Positions 48,113 to 56,763 of a stretch of DNA of 64,000 nucleotides are shown piece after piece (within the stretch, counting starts at the first letter, position 1; every line of letters begins with the position of its first letter). The position numbers were made by a program, and so were the translations under genes. The DNA is from Sodalis sp. dw_96 (GTDB taxonomy: Bacteria; Pseudomonadota; Gammaproteobacteria; Enterobacterales; Enterobacteriaceae), in contig NZ_JAAVUT010000001.1 of the NCBI RefSeq assembly GCF_018449575.1, forward strand, positions 434,001-498,000, written 5' to 3'. A model generated the notes under the pieces. The model saw nothing but the letters and a program-made list of their open reading frames with translations. It searched no databases and was not told where the DNA came from.

Positions 48113-49321
48113 ATGGTAAATAAAAGAATAATGATTGTTTTGACATGTTGCTGCGCTTTAACGCTTTCAGCCTGCGGAACGCTATCGCGAATGCCGGTGG
48201 ATACATCAAGCGTCGCCAGCCGGGATTTCGCCGCCAGCGGGAACCTTCGGGCACAGGTAGATAGCCTGGCCTTGCCTTTATTGGCCGCCAGGCAAATGCC
48301 GGGACTGGTGGTGGGTGTTCTGCAAGGCGATGGCAAAAAAACCATTTTCAGTTACGGCGTCACAGATGAACGGCACGGTTATAAAATCAACGGCGACACG
48401 CTGTTTGCCGTCGGTTCGGTCAGTAAGGGGTTTATGGCCGAAGTGACGGTGATATTAGTGCATAAGGGGGTGTTCCGCTGGGACGAAACATTGGAAACGC
48501 TGCTGCCTTCCACCGTGGCGTTAAGCAAGGATGCGCGCAAGATTACGCTGCTGCAGCTGGTAACCCATACCTCCGGCTTGCCGAGGCAGATGCAGTCGGT
48601 GGAAATGCTAACTTCATTTATTAATTATTTATTTACCGGGGAAAATTTTTATCATTCATTGGATAACGACCACATGCTGAATTATTTGGCCGATTTCCAC
48701 AAGCCGGATAAAGTCGAGCCCCGATATTCCAATCTGGGTTATGCCTTGCTGGATTATATCCTGCGCAAACGCACCGGTAAAAATGTCAATCAACTGCTGG
48801 CGGAAAATATTACCCGCCCGCTGGGTCTTACCCATACCGGTTACGATCCCCGGCTTCTGCCGGGCTATGCTCAACGCGCCATCGGCCATGCCGGAGACCA
48901 GCCCAAATTCATCCGTCGCGGTCAACCGGTGCCCGATTGGTATTTCTCCTCCTCTATGTTGGGTGCCGCCGGTCTGTATACCAACGCCGACGATCTGCTG
49001 ACCTATGCCCAGGCCCATATGCGGCCCACCGGTTATCCGGCGCTGGATGCGGCGTTGCAGGATTCGCTGAACGTACGTTTTGACCGTACCAGGGAAGCGG
49101 CGGCCATTGCCTGGGTCGTCGATGACGTCGGAAAGCAGCGCATCACTTACCAGGTGGGGTTTATCGGCGGTTACTCCAGCTATATCGGCCTGGACACCCG
49201 GCACAAAACCGCGGTAGTGGTGCTGCAAAACAGTTTTAACTGGACCAATAATATTGGCCATCGTTTATTGCAGCGGATGGGGGAGGCCGCGGATGAAAAA
49301 GCGGACGCATCGGGCAAATGA
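48113..49321 (+). CDS. serine beta-lactamase-like lipoprotein (class C/penicillin-binding family)
   Basis: A 402-residue protein with a lipoprotein signal peptide ending in the lipobox LSAC (Cys21). The serine hydrolase fold shows Ser102-x-x-Lys105 (SVSK) and Tyr205-Ser-Asn (YSNLGY). The third KTG-like box is not typical; GFIGGYSSYIG stands in its place. It could be an esterase, a D,D-peptidase or a low-activity beta-lactamase; resistance cannot be inferred. It converges on hrpY, occupying the spot where hrpS lies in Erwinia-type clusters. Confidence 0.8.
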   Translation: MVNKRIMIVLTCCCALTLSACGTLSRMPVDTSSVASRDFAASGNLRAQVDSLALPLLAARQMPGLVVGVLQGDGKKTIFSYGVTDERHGYKINGDTLFAVGSVSKGFMAEVTVILVHKGVFRWDETLETLLPSTVALSKDARKITLLQLVTHTSGLPRQMQSVEMLTSFINYLFTGENFYHSLDNDHMLNYLADFHKPDKVEPRYSNLGYALLDYILRKRTGKNVNQLLAENITRPLGLTHTGYDPRLLPGYAQRAIGHAGDQPKFIRRGQPVPDWYFSSSMLGAAGLYTNADDLLTYAQAHMRPTGYPALDAALQDSLNVRFDRTREAAAIAWVVDDVGKQRITYQVGFIGGYSSYIGLDTRHKTAVVVLQNSFNWTNNIGHRLLQRMGEAADEKADASGK

Positions 49322-49396
49322 CAATAATTTATTGTTGATATAGTCCATTTGGCCGGGCCGGTAAGAACGCGCGCGTCCAATGCCGTCCAGGCAATA

Positions 49397-50038
49397 TTAC
49401 TGTACCAGCTTGTGGGTTATGGCGTATTTAACAATATCGGCGTTACTGGAAAATTTCATTTTTCCCATCATACGCGATTTATAGGTGCTCACCGTTTTAT
49501 TGCTGATGGCCAGCGCTTCGGCGATGGCATTGATCGTCTCCCCATGGGCCAGCATGATCATGATTTGCCGTTCTCGCATGGTCAGGTTTTCATGGGGGGC
49601 GCCGTCCCCGTGATGGTGATCATAAAAAACAATCTGTTCGGCGAGATCGTGGTCGATATAGGGCGAACCGGCGGCCACCCGCCGTATGGCCGCCAGCAGG
49701 GTTTCGGGATTTTTGTCTTTGGTGATATAACCCAGTGCGCCGGTATTCAATACCCGGCGCACGATTTGCGGTTCGTTATACATGCTCAGCACCAGTATGG
49801 GCAGAGACTTATATTGAGAAATAATGCGGCGGATTAAATCTTCGCCGCTGATGCCGGGCATGGAAATATCCAGCAGCAGCAGGTCCACTTCGCCATAGCG
49901 CAGCCGTTCCAATACCTGCCCGCCGTCGGCGGCTTCAGCCACCACTTCGATAGATTTATCCAGCGAAAAAATCTGTTTAAGGCCTTCGCGCATAATGGCA
50001 TGGTCATCGGCGATAATCAGGCGTATCGGTTTACACAT
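49397..50038 (-). CDS. hrpY: Hrp response regulator HrpY
   Basis: Response regulator of the HrpX/HrpY pair that controls type III secretion through hrpS and hrpL. The receiver has DDHAIMREGL and phosphorylation site Asp57 in LLLLDISMPG; the LuxR/NarL-type output is LTMRERQIMIMLAHGETINA with TVSTYKSRMMGKM as recognition helix. Length 213 matches HrpY. It overlaps hrpX by 8 bases. In Erwinia hrpS follows; here a beta-lactamase-family gene converges instead. Confidence 0.92.
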   Translation of the reverse strand: MCKPIRLIIADDHAIMREGLKQIFSLDKSIEVVAEAADGGQVLERLRYGEVDLLLLDISMPGISGEDLIRRIISQYKSLPILVLSMYNEPQIVRRVLNTGALGYITKDKNPETLLAAIRRVAAGSPYIDHDLAEQIVFYDHHHGDGAPHENLTMRERQIMIMLAHGETINAIAEALAISNKTVSTYKSRMMGKMKFSSNADIVKYAITHKLVQ

Positions 50039-51542
50039 GATCCGCTCCTCCCGCCGTGGGCTGATTTTTCTCGCGCAGCGCTGTTTTGGCGGTTTGCAGA
50101 GGGAAGGTCAACCGGACCAGCGTGCCTTCGCCTGGCTTGCTCTCAATTTCGGCTTCGCCCCCCAGCATCAACCCGCGTTCTTTGATGCCTAATAGCCCGA
50201 AGGCGTTTTTCCGGACGCGCCCGGTCTGAAAACCAACGCCGTTGTCTTTTACCTGGATGATGATCGTTTTCTGCAGCCGTTTCACAATAATATACACTTT
50301 GCTGGCCGACGCATGGCGGGTGATATTGGTCAATGACTCCTGTACGACACGGAAGGCCGCGGTAACGGAGGCGTCATCAAGCTGGAGATTTTTTTCTGCC
50401 GGCGCTATCAGCACGCAGTCGACGGCGTTCCTTTTGACAAACTCATCTCGTAGCCACTCCAACGCCGGGATCAGTCCCATATTCAGCATATTGGGCCGTA
50501 AACGGGTTGAGACATCCCGCACAACCTGAATAGTGCTGTTCATGAGATTCATCAGATCTTCCACCTGTAATTGCAGCGCCGCCGGTTTGGCCGGTGGCTG
50601 CATGCGGATAAGCGACAATCCCACCCGCAGCGAGCTTAAATGTTGCCCCAGTTCATCATGTATTTCCCGGGCCAGATGCTTGCGTTCCACTTCCCTGACG
50701 GTTTCCTGATTACGCGCCAGTAAACGCAATTGCTGATGTGCTTCCCGCAGTTCATTTTCAGCCTGGCGGATATTCGTAATATCGCGCCCTACCGCCAGGA
50801 TGGAATCCATCTCACCGCGCAGGTTGTATTCCGGCACGCAGCGCACATGCAATATCATGACGTTGCCGTGCAGGTTCAGGGCCAGCTCGTCTTCGGCGCA
50901 TTCCGCGCCCGCCAGCGTGCGCGCCATGAGCTGGAACAGTCGCATACCCGGCTCGTCCAGCGGCACGCTCTCGGTCGGTCGCCAGCCCCGTACCTGCGCC
51001 GCGCCGCAGCCAAGATAATGCAAAATGGAGGGGCTGGCGTAGCGGCACGCCATCTTTAAATCGAAGCGGGCTATCATATCGGGGGAATTTTCCACCAACG
51101 TGCGAAATTGCTTTTCACGGATATTATGCAATCGTTCCTGGCGTTTTAGTTCCCGCATATCCCTCACCACGCATATGATGTGCACCATCCCGTTATGACT
51201 GAAATGGCTGGAACTGACTTCCACCGGGATCAATTCTCCGCAGCGGTGCGTATGTTGCGAGGTAAAAATAATGCCTTCCGGCCTGGTGCTCATGTTCCAC
51301 CACAAGTCGGCGACATCAGGATCTTTCAGTTCATGCTCAATTTCGGTGAATGCCAGGTTGAGAAGTTCCTGGCGAGAATAACCCAACATTGAACAGGCGC
51401 GATCGTTGATATATTTGAAATTAAAATCCAGGTCAATTATATAAATCGCATCGTAAATACGATTCAAGGCGATATCGGGCAGATTCTCCCAGTGGTTTTC
51501 ATCTTTCCCATCGCGTGAATAGGGAGGAGGTGGTAATGACAT
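50031..51542 (-). CDS. hrpX: Hrp sensor kinase HrpX
   Basis: Cytoplasmic histidine kinase without transmembrane segments. Two PAS domains (about residues 25-130 and 145-260), then a HisKA_3 dimerisation region with His295 in AREIHDELGQHLSSLR and an ATPase domain with QESLTNITRHA and DNGVGF (433-438). This is the layout of Erwinia and Pantoea HrpX. Coupled to hrpY by an 8-base overlap. The PAS domains probably sense an internal signal such as nutrient or redox state. Confidence 0.92.
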   Translation of the reverse strand: MSLPPPPYSRDGKDENHWENLPDIALNRIYDAIYIIDLDFNFKYINDRACSMLGYSRQELLNLAFTEIEHELKDPDVADLWWNMSTRPEGIIFTSQHTHRCGELIPVEVSSSHFSHNGMVHIICVVRDMRELKRQERLHNIREKQFRTLVENSPDMIARFDLKMACRYASPSILHYLGCGAAQVRGWRPTESVPLDEPGMRLFQLMARTLAGAECAEDELALNLHGNVMILHVRCVPEYNLRGEMDSILAVGRDITNIRQAENELREAHQQLRLLARNQETVREVERKHLAREIHDELGQHLSSLRVGLSLIRMQPPAKPAALQLQVEDLMNLMNSTIQVVRDVSTRLRPNMLNMGLIPALEWLRDEFVKRNAVDCVLIAPAEKNLQLDDASVTAAFRVVQESLTNITRHASASKVYIIVKRLQKTIIIQVKDNGVGFQTGRVRKNAFGLLGIKERGLMLGGEAEIESKPGEGTLVRLTFPLQTAKTALREKNQPTAGGADHV

Positions 51543-51700
51543 GCTTTTTCCTCTTTTCTTCAGTAGTTATCAGATCTGAATCATGATTCTCCGCTAAAAA
51601 GATCAAAGAGGAGTCCATTAGTCTTTATCGACATGAAAAGAAAAATAGTGAAAAATCCGCAAGTCAGCGTGGCTCCTTATGTTATTGGTAACCGGTCTAT

Positions 51701-52246
51701 TTAAGAATAAACCCGCGCTTTCAGCACTTCACGGGCGCGGGACAAACGAGAACGAACGGTGCCCACCGGGATATGCAAACTGACCGCCACATCCTGATAA
51801 CTGCCATCCTGATCAATCAGGATGGCCAACATTTGCCTGATGTCGATGGGCAGTACCGCAATGGAATTCAAGGTGAGATTCAACAGTCTATAGCTCTCAA
51901 CAATATCGCTCGGGTCGCTATAGGCCTGGGGTGCCGGCATAATGTCATCATCCAGCGCATCAAATAGATAACGCCCGCGCTGGTTTCTGTAATAGCTGCG
52001 GATTAAATTCACCGCAATACCGAATACCCAGGTTTCAGGACGGGATGCTCCGGTAAATTTGTGGCAGTTACGCAGAACTTCCAGGTAGGTCATTTGCGCG
52101 AGATCTTCCACATCTTCTTTATTTCCCACCCGATGACGAATGAAATTAAGTAATTTTTTACCGTGCTGGCGAAAAATATTTTCCCAGTCAATACCTAACG
52201 GAAGTGGTGGCGCCTGGAACTGTTTAGCCTGCATTGAATTGATCAT
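51701..52246 (-). CDS. hrpL: ECF sigma factor HrpL
   Basis: Alternative sigma factor that transcribes all hrp-box genes. Sigma region 2 covers HRVGNKEDVEDLAQMTYLEV and TWVFGIAVNLIRSYYRNQ; region 4 covers LPIDIRQMLAILIDQDGSYQ, then VAVSLHIPVGTVRSRLSRAR. Length 181 is typical of Erwinia/Pantoea HrpL. A sigma-54 type promoter lies about 45 bases upstream. It is divergent from the hrpJ operon, whose hrp box it should recognise. Confidence 0.94.
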   Translation of the reverse strand: MINSMQAKQFQAPPLPLGIDWENIFRQHGKKLLNFIRHRVGNKEDVEDLAQMTYLEVLRNCHKFTGASRPETWVFGIAVNLIRSYYRNQRGRYLFDALDDDIMPAPQAYSDPSDIVESYRLLNLTLNSIAVLPIDIRQMLAILIDQDGSYQDVAVSLHIPVGTVRSRLSRAREVLKARVYS

Positions 52247-52290
52247 ACTCTACTCCAAAAGAAGTTGATGATGATAGTGGCAGGGCTATC

Positions 52291-52305
52291 GCAAGGTTTA
52301 TGCCA
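52291..52305 (-). promoter_or_regulatory. sigma-54 promoter of hrpL
   Basis: On the minus strand TGGCATAAACCTTGCG places TGGCA (-24) at 52305-52301 and TTGC (-12) at 52294-52291 with proper spacing, leaving a leader of about 33 bases to hrpL. hrpL promoters in Erwinia and Pseudomonas are sigma-54 dependent and need HrpS. It overlaps the falsely long hrpJ open frame. Confidence 0.8.
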
Positions 52306-52470
52306 GAACCAATGGCGAGGTTAACTGGTTGTTTTATTTATTATCCGTTTTGTTTCCCGGAATATTCTGAGAAAAAAGCCGGTAAAAAGGGAAATAACGC
52401 CATGCCAGTTATGACACTAATAACCTGGCAAAATAATCACGCTAAAAACGATATTTTTATTACGGCGGGG

Positions 52471-52499
52471 GGAACCCGCACCGTCTTTATCTCCACAGA
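52471..52499 (+). promoter_or_regulatory. hrp box of the hrpJ operon
   Basis: GGAACC at 52471-52476, 16 bases of spacer and CCACAGA at 52493-52499 match the HrpL consensus GGAACC-N16-CCACNNA fully. It lies 34 bases before the chosen hrpJ start. Confidence 0.93.
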
Positions 52500-52533
52500 A
52501 GGGGAGTGTTCAATCCGTGGGGGCAAGACGACA

Positions 52534-53700
52534 ATGATAAAAATACCCGCTTCTTTAGCTCCGATGCAGCCTGCCTTGAGTTCTTTGCTCAAAGATAAGG
52601 ATATCTCCCTGCCGAAGGAGGATGAGACGGAGGTGGGTCAGGGCGTGGCGGAAGCGGATTCGTTGAGTGATTCCCTGGAAGAAATTGGCGCGATGTTCAG
52701 TGAAAAAGTGGAGGGCCACGCCAAATCACTGGGCCGCAGCCAGTTGCAAAGAGGCTCGTGGCGCGGCAGGGGCGCGGTGGAAAAGATTGAACACCTCAGC
52801 GAGCTTTACCAACTGCTGGAAAGTCAACAACAGGCGCGTCTGGAGGCGCAGCTCAGCGCCATCCGGAGTGCGCTGCAACGCTCGTCCTCAGACCCGACGG
52901 ATCCGATAACGGTGGAAAGGCTGATCGAGGCGGCCGATCACGACGCGGCGCGCTGCAATTTATTATTGCGCATGACCCTGCACAAGGCGGAAAACAGCGG
53001 CGATGAGCTGACCGCGGCGGCGGCAAGCCACGGGCTGGATGTGCTGCTGCATGAGCGCGGCGAGGAGGTGCGCGCCGGCATGAATACCGCCGGCGCCATC
53101 GCCGGATTTACCGGCGATCCGCAGGAAAAGCAGGCGCTGCGCAACCTGTACTATCAGACCATCCATGACTATCAGCCCCAGCCTCAGCCCCACACCTCCG
53201 CCTATGGGATATTCGATATGCTGCTGGCCTATATAAAAGATCGGGGCCAGCACTATTTCACTACCGTGTTGCGAACCTTTCAGCGTGCGCTGGCGGACGA
53301 TATCGCCGCCCTGGCGCCATCCATTACCCTGGGGGCGCTGCGTCTGATTCAGGCAGGGTTGAACAAAGCCGGCCAGCTCAGCCATACGCTGGCCGCCAGT
53401 GCGCAGCTGCTTGAACGCCTGGACGGCAAGCTGCCTTTGCAGCCGGTCAGCGGCGTCGATCTGACGCGCCGTCTGATTCACATCAGCCACAACGGGGTGT
53501 ATAGCCGCGACCTGTTCGATCTGGGCAAGGATACCGTCGGGGACAATCCCCGTCACCTTGCCCTGTTTTTCAGCGGATTGCATCCGGTGGTTTATCAAAT
53601 GCCCGCCGCGCTCTGGCAGGATGCCAAAAACCGTACCACCGCGCTGACTTTACTGCGCGCCATGATAACCCATTTGGCGGCGCGGGAAAAACGAGGGTGA
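52534..53700 (+). CDS. hrpJ: type III gatekeeper HrpJ (SctW)
   Basis: Controls the order of secretion of translocators and effectors (HrpJ/InvE/MxiC family). The open frame extends to 52300, but the hrp box at 52471-52499 lies inside that extension, so translation must start after it. The first good ATG is 52534 (MIKIPASLAPMQPALSS), giving 388 residues, near the family's usual length. Helical gatekeeper repeats follow, including EEIGAMFSEKVEGHAKSLGR and GDPQEKQALRNLYYQTIHDY. First gene of the hrpJ-hrcU operon. Confidence 0.9.
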   Translation: MIKIPASLAPMQPALSSLLKDKDISLPKEDETEVGQGVAEADSLSDSLEEIGAMFSEKVEGHAKSLGRSQLQRGSWRGRGAVEKIEHLSELYQLLESQQQARLEAQLSAIRSALQRSSSDPTDPITVERLIEAADHDAARCNLLLRMTLHKAENSGDELTAAAASHGLDVLLHERGEEVRAGMNTAGAIAGFTGDPQEKQALRNLYYQTIHDYQPQPQPHTSAYGIFDMLLAYIKDRGQHYFTTVLRTFQRALADDIAALAPSITLGALRLIQAGLNKAGQLSHTLAASAQLLERLDGKLPLQPVSGVDLTRRLIHISHNGVYSRDLFDLGKDTVGDNPRHLALFFSGLHPVVYQMPAALWQDAKNRTTALTLLRAMITHLAAREKRG

Positions 53701-53743
53701 GCCGCAGGTCTTGTCAAGCGATGAAAGGTAAGAGGTACCTATC

Positions 53744-55867
53744 ATGAATGGTCTGTTTTTAGTGCTGAACAGAATTGCCCTCAGCGCTATGCAACGTTCA
53801 GAAGTTGTTGGCGCCGCCTTTGCGATGGCGCTGGTATTCATGCTGATTATTCCGTTGCCGCTGGGATTAATCGATGTATTGATCGCGCTGAATATCTGTA
53901 TCTCTTCCCTGCTGGTGGTATTGGCGATGTATTTGCCCAAGCCGCTGGCGTTTTCCACCTTTCCCGCCGTGCTACTGCTGACCACCATGTTCCGGCTGTC
54001 ACTGTCCATTACCACCACGCGACAAATCCTGATTCAGCAGAATGCCGGCCATATCGTCGACGCGTTCGGCAACTTTGTGGTGGGCGGCAATCTGGCTGTG
54101 GGAATGGTGATGTTCCTGATTCTGACGGTGGTGAATTTTCTGGTGATAACCAAAGGGTCGGAGCGGGTGGCCGAGGTGGCGGCGCGCTTTACCCTGGATG
54201 CGATGCCCGGTAAGCAGATGTCCATCGACAGCGACCTGCGCGCGGGCATGATCGATGTGCAGCAGGCCAAGATGCGGCGCAGCAATCTGGCCAAGGAAAG
54301 CCAATTGTTCGGCGCGATGGACGGCGCGATGAAATTCGTCAAGGGCGATGCCATTGCCGGTTTGGTGATCTTATTTATCAACCTTATCGGCGGGCTCAGT
54401 ATCGGAATGCTGCAGCTGGATATGAGCGCCGGCGACGCCATGCATACCTATTCGATACTGACCATCGGCGACGGGTTGATCGCGCAGATCCCCGCGCTGC
54501 TGATCTCCCTCACCGCAGGCATGATCATCACCCGCGTTTCCTCCGATGACGACAAGATGGCCGACAACAATTTGGGCCATGAAATCGCCGAGCAGATCAC
54601 CAGCCAGCCGAAAGCCTGGATTTTATCCTCCATCGGCATGGCGGGTTTTGCGCTGCTGCCCGGCATGCCCACCGGCGTATTTTTGGTGTTGGCAAGCCTG
54701 ACCCTCGGCAGCGGCGGCTTCCAGGTGTGGCGGGCGCGCTATGAAGCGCGTTTGGCGCAGCCGCAAATGGAGAACGAGATTATTCCGCCTGAGCTGAACG
54801 GCAAAGAAGACCTGCGCCAGTTCAACCCGACCCGTCCGTACCTGCTGCAATTTCCGGAAGCCAGCCGCGGTACCCCTGCAATGCTTGAGCTGGTTCAGGA
54901 GATTCGCAGGCTGCGCAATCGCATCGTGTACAACTTCGGTTTTACCCTGCCGGCATTTGATATCGAATTTATGGCACGGCAGGCGCCCGATGAGTTCCGC
55001 TTCTCGGTATATGAAATTCCCAAAGTGATCGGGACCTTCGCCATCGCCGGGGCGGCCGTGGAGGCCAAGTGGCTGGAGACCCGGGGGGAGCCGGCGGACG
55101 AAGGCGTCGTTATGGGCCTGGAAGCGCGCCACGAAAAGAACCTGGTTTGGCTGCCGGCGAATCATCCGTTGCTGCAAAACGAAGAGATTGAGCATTGGAC
55201 GGTCGCTCAACTGCTGCTCAAGCGGATGGAAAACGCCATTCATGCCAGCAGCTCGCTTTTTATCGGCCTGCAGGAAACGCGGGCGTTAATCGGCTGGCTT
55301 GAAACCGAGCAGCCGGAGCTGGCCCAGGAGCTGCAGCGCGTGATGCCGATTTCGCGCTTCTCCAGCGTGCTGCAAAATCTGGTGTCGGAGCGCATTCCGC
55401 TGCGTTCGGTACGGGCGATTGCCGAGGCGCTTATCGAACACGGCCAGCAAGAGCGTGATGTCAATTTACTCACCGATCTGGTGCGCATCACCCTGAAAGC
55501 CCATCTTTGCCACCAATATTCCCAACCGGACGGTCTGCATGTGTGGCTGCTGACGCCGGAAACCGAAGAGCAGCTTCGCGATGCGCTGCGTCAGACGCAA
55601 AACGAAATTTTTTTCTCTCTGGTGCAGGATCAACTGGCTTCGCTGCTCGCCGAAATGCGCCAGGCCTTTTCCGCGTCGAATGACGACCGTGCGGTGATGC
55701 TGGTGGCGCAGGATTTGCGGATTCCGTTTCGCGCCCTGATTCAGGAGGAATTTCACAATGTGCCGGTGCTCTCTTTCGCCGAGCTGCAGTCCAACCTGTC
55801 GATAAATGTCCTGGGCCGTCTCGATCTCGACCTGACCACCCCATCTGTAGAAGCCTGGAGGGCTTAA
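53744..55867 (+). CDS. hrcV: type III export gate protein HrcV (SctV)
   Basis: Large inner-membrane export gate component. About 310 N-terminal residues hold seven or eight helices and the FHIPEP-like stretch KQMSIDSDLRAGMIDVQQA. The rest is the cytoplasmic domain that forms the nonameric ring (ELVQEIRRLRNRIVYNFG, LLKRMENAIHASSSLFIGLQ). Length 707 is typical. AGAGGT precedes the ATG. Two bases separate it from hrpQ. Confidence 0.96.
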   Translation: MNGLFLVLNRIALSAMQRSEVVGAAFAMALVFMLIIPLPLGLIDVLIALNICISSLLVVLAMYLPKPLAFSTFPAVLLLTTMFRLSLSITTTRQILIQQNAGHIVDAFGNFVVGGNLAVGMVMFLILTVVNFLVITKGSERVAEVAARFTLDAMPGKQMSIDSDLRAGMIDVQQAKMRRSNLAKESQLFGAMDGAMKFVKGDAIAGLVILFINLIGGLSIGMLQLDMSAGDAMHTYSILTIGDGLIAQIPALLISLTAGMIITRVSSDDDKMADNNLGHEIAEQITSQPKAWILSSIGMAGFALLPGMPTGVFLVLASLTLGSGGFQVWRARYEARLAQPQMENEIIPPELNGKEDLRQFNPTRPYLLQFPEASRGTPAMLELVQEIRRLRNRIVYNFGFTLPAFDIEFMARQAPDEFRFSVYEIPKVIGTFAIAGAAVEAKWLETRGEPADEGVVMGLEARHEKNLVWLPANHPLLQNEEIEHWTVAQLLLKRMENAIHASSSLFIGLQETRALIGWLETEQPELAQELQRVMPISRFSSVLQNLVSERIPLRSVRAIAEALIEHGQQERDVNLLTDLVRITLKAHLCHQYSQPDGLHVWLLTPETEEQLRDALRQTQNEIFFSLVQDQLASLLAEMRQAFSASNDDRAVMLVAQDLRIPFRALIQEEFHNVPVLSFAELQSNLSINVLGRLDLDLTTPSVEAWRA

Positions 55868-55869
55868 TC

Positions 55870-56763
55870 ATGTATGAATTACGCGTTCTGTCCGGGCTTC
55901 ATCGCGGCGCCGCCTTACCTCTCAGCGGCGGAGAATGGCTGATAGGCCGTAGCGACGAGGCCGATTTGCAGCTAACTGACGAGGGAATTGAGGAGTGCCA
56001 TTGCCGGCTGTCTAAAGAGGGCGAGCGCTGGCATTTGCAGTCCGGGCAGGGTGGGGCTCGCGACAGCCGGGGGGCGGTGGTTGGCGGCATCGACGATATC
56101 CGGCCGGAGCAGCCTTTTGCCGTCGGCGACGTTTGGCTCGGCATCGCCGGCGCCGAAACCCCCTGGCGGGAGATGAACCCGCCGCCGCATGCCAGAGCGG
56201 CGGTGGCCGTTCCGGAAAAAAATAATCCCCCAGTGTCGTCCGGTTTGCCGCGCTGGATGCGGGTATTGATGGTGAGTCTGCTGCTGCTGTTCTCCTTTAC
56301 CGTGGTGAGCTGGATTTTGCAGCCCGGCATGGCGCAAACCACCACCGCCGATACGGATATACAGCGCGGACGCCTGGCCACGGCCGATGCAGTGTGCGCG
56401 GCGCTGCTGTCTATGCTGCGCGAACGGGACCTGGTGGACAGCGTCAGGGTGGTCAATGCCGAGGGCGCGGTGATCTTGAGCGGTGAACTAAGCGCCACGC
56501 AGCTGGCGGTGCTAAAACGCATGATGACGCGTTTTTATGCGCTCTACGATGTGATTCCGCCGCTACGGGATCGCACCACGACGCTTAGCGTGAAATTACC
56601 GTTTCGCATCGTGCAAATCACCATGGGCGCTCACGCCAACGTGGTCACCGATCGTGGTCAGCGGCTATTCATCGGCGATGAGGTGGACGATCTCCGGCTG
56701 GTGGCCATCACCTCGACCCAGGTTGAGTTCAACGGCCGCGAACATATTATGGCGAACTGGTGA
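55870..56763 (+). CDS. hrpQ: inner-membrane ring protein HrpQ (SctD, FHA domain)
   Basis: Forms the outer ring of the inner-membrane platform. The N-terminal FHA-like domain (residues 1-90) reads LRVLSGLHRGAALPLSGGEW and LIGRSDEADLQL; one transmembrane helix lies near residues 132-150 (VLMVSLLLLFSFTVVSWIL). The periplasmic part follows. At 297 residues it matches HrpQ of Erwinia rather than the longer SctD of other systems. Its stop overlaps hrcN (TGATG). Confidence 0.9.
   Translation: MYELRVLSGLHRGAALPLSGGEWLIGRSDEADLQLTDEGIEECHCRLSKEGERWHLQSGQGGARDSRGAVVGGIDDIRPEQPFAVGDVWLGIAGAETPWREMNPPPHARAAVAVPEKNNPPVSSGLPRWMRVLMVSLLLLFSFTVVSWILQPGMAQTTTADTDIQRGRLATADAVCAALLSMLRERDLVDSVRVVNAEGAVILSGELSATQLAVLKRMMTRFYALYDVIPPLRDRTTTLSVKLPFRIVQITMGAHANVVTDRGQRLFIGDEVDDLRLVAITSTQVEFNGREHIMANW

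Noticed and set aside
52300-52533. N-terminal extension of hrpJ
   Set aside because: It contains the hrp box and overlaps the hrpL promoter, and the encoded residues are not gatekeeper-like.
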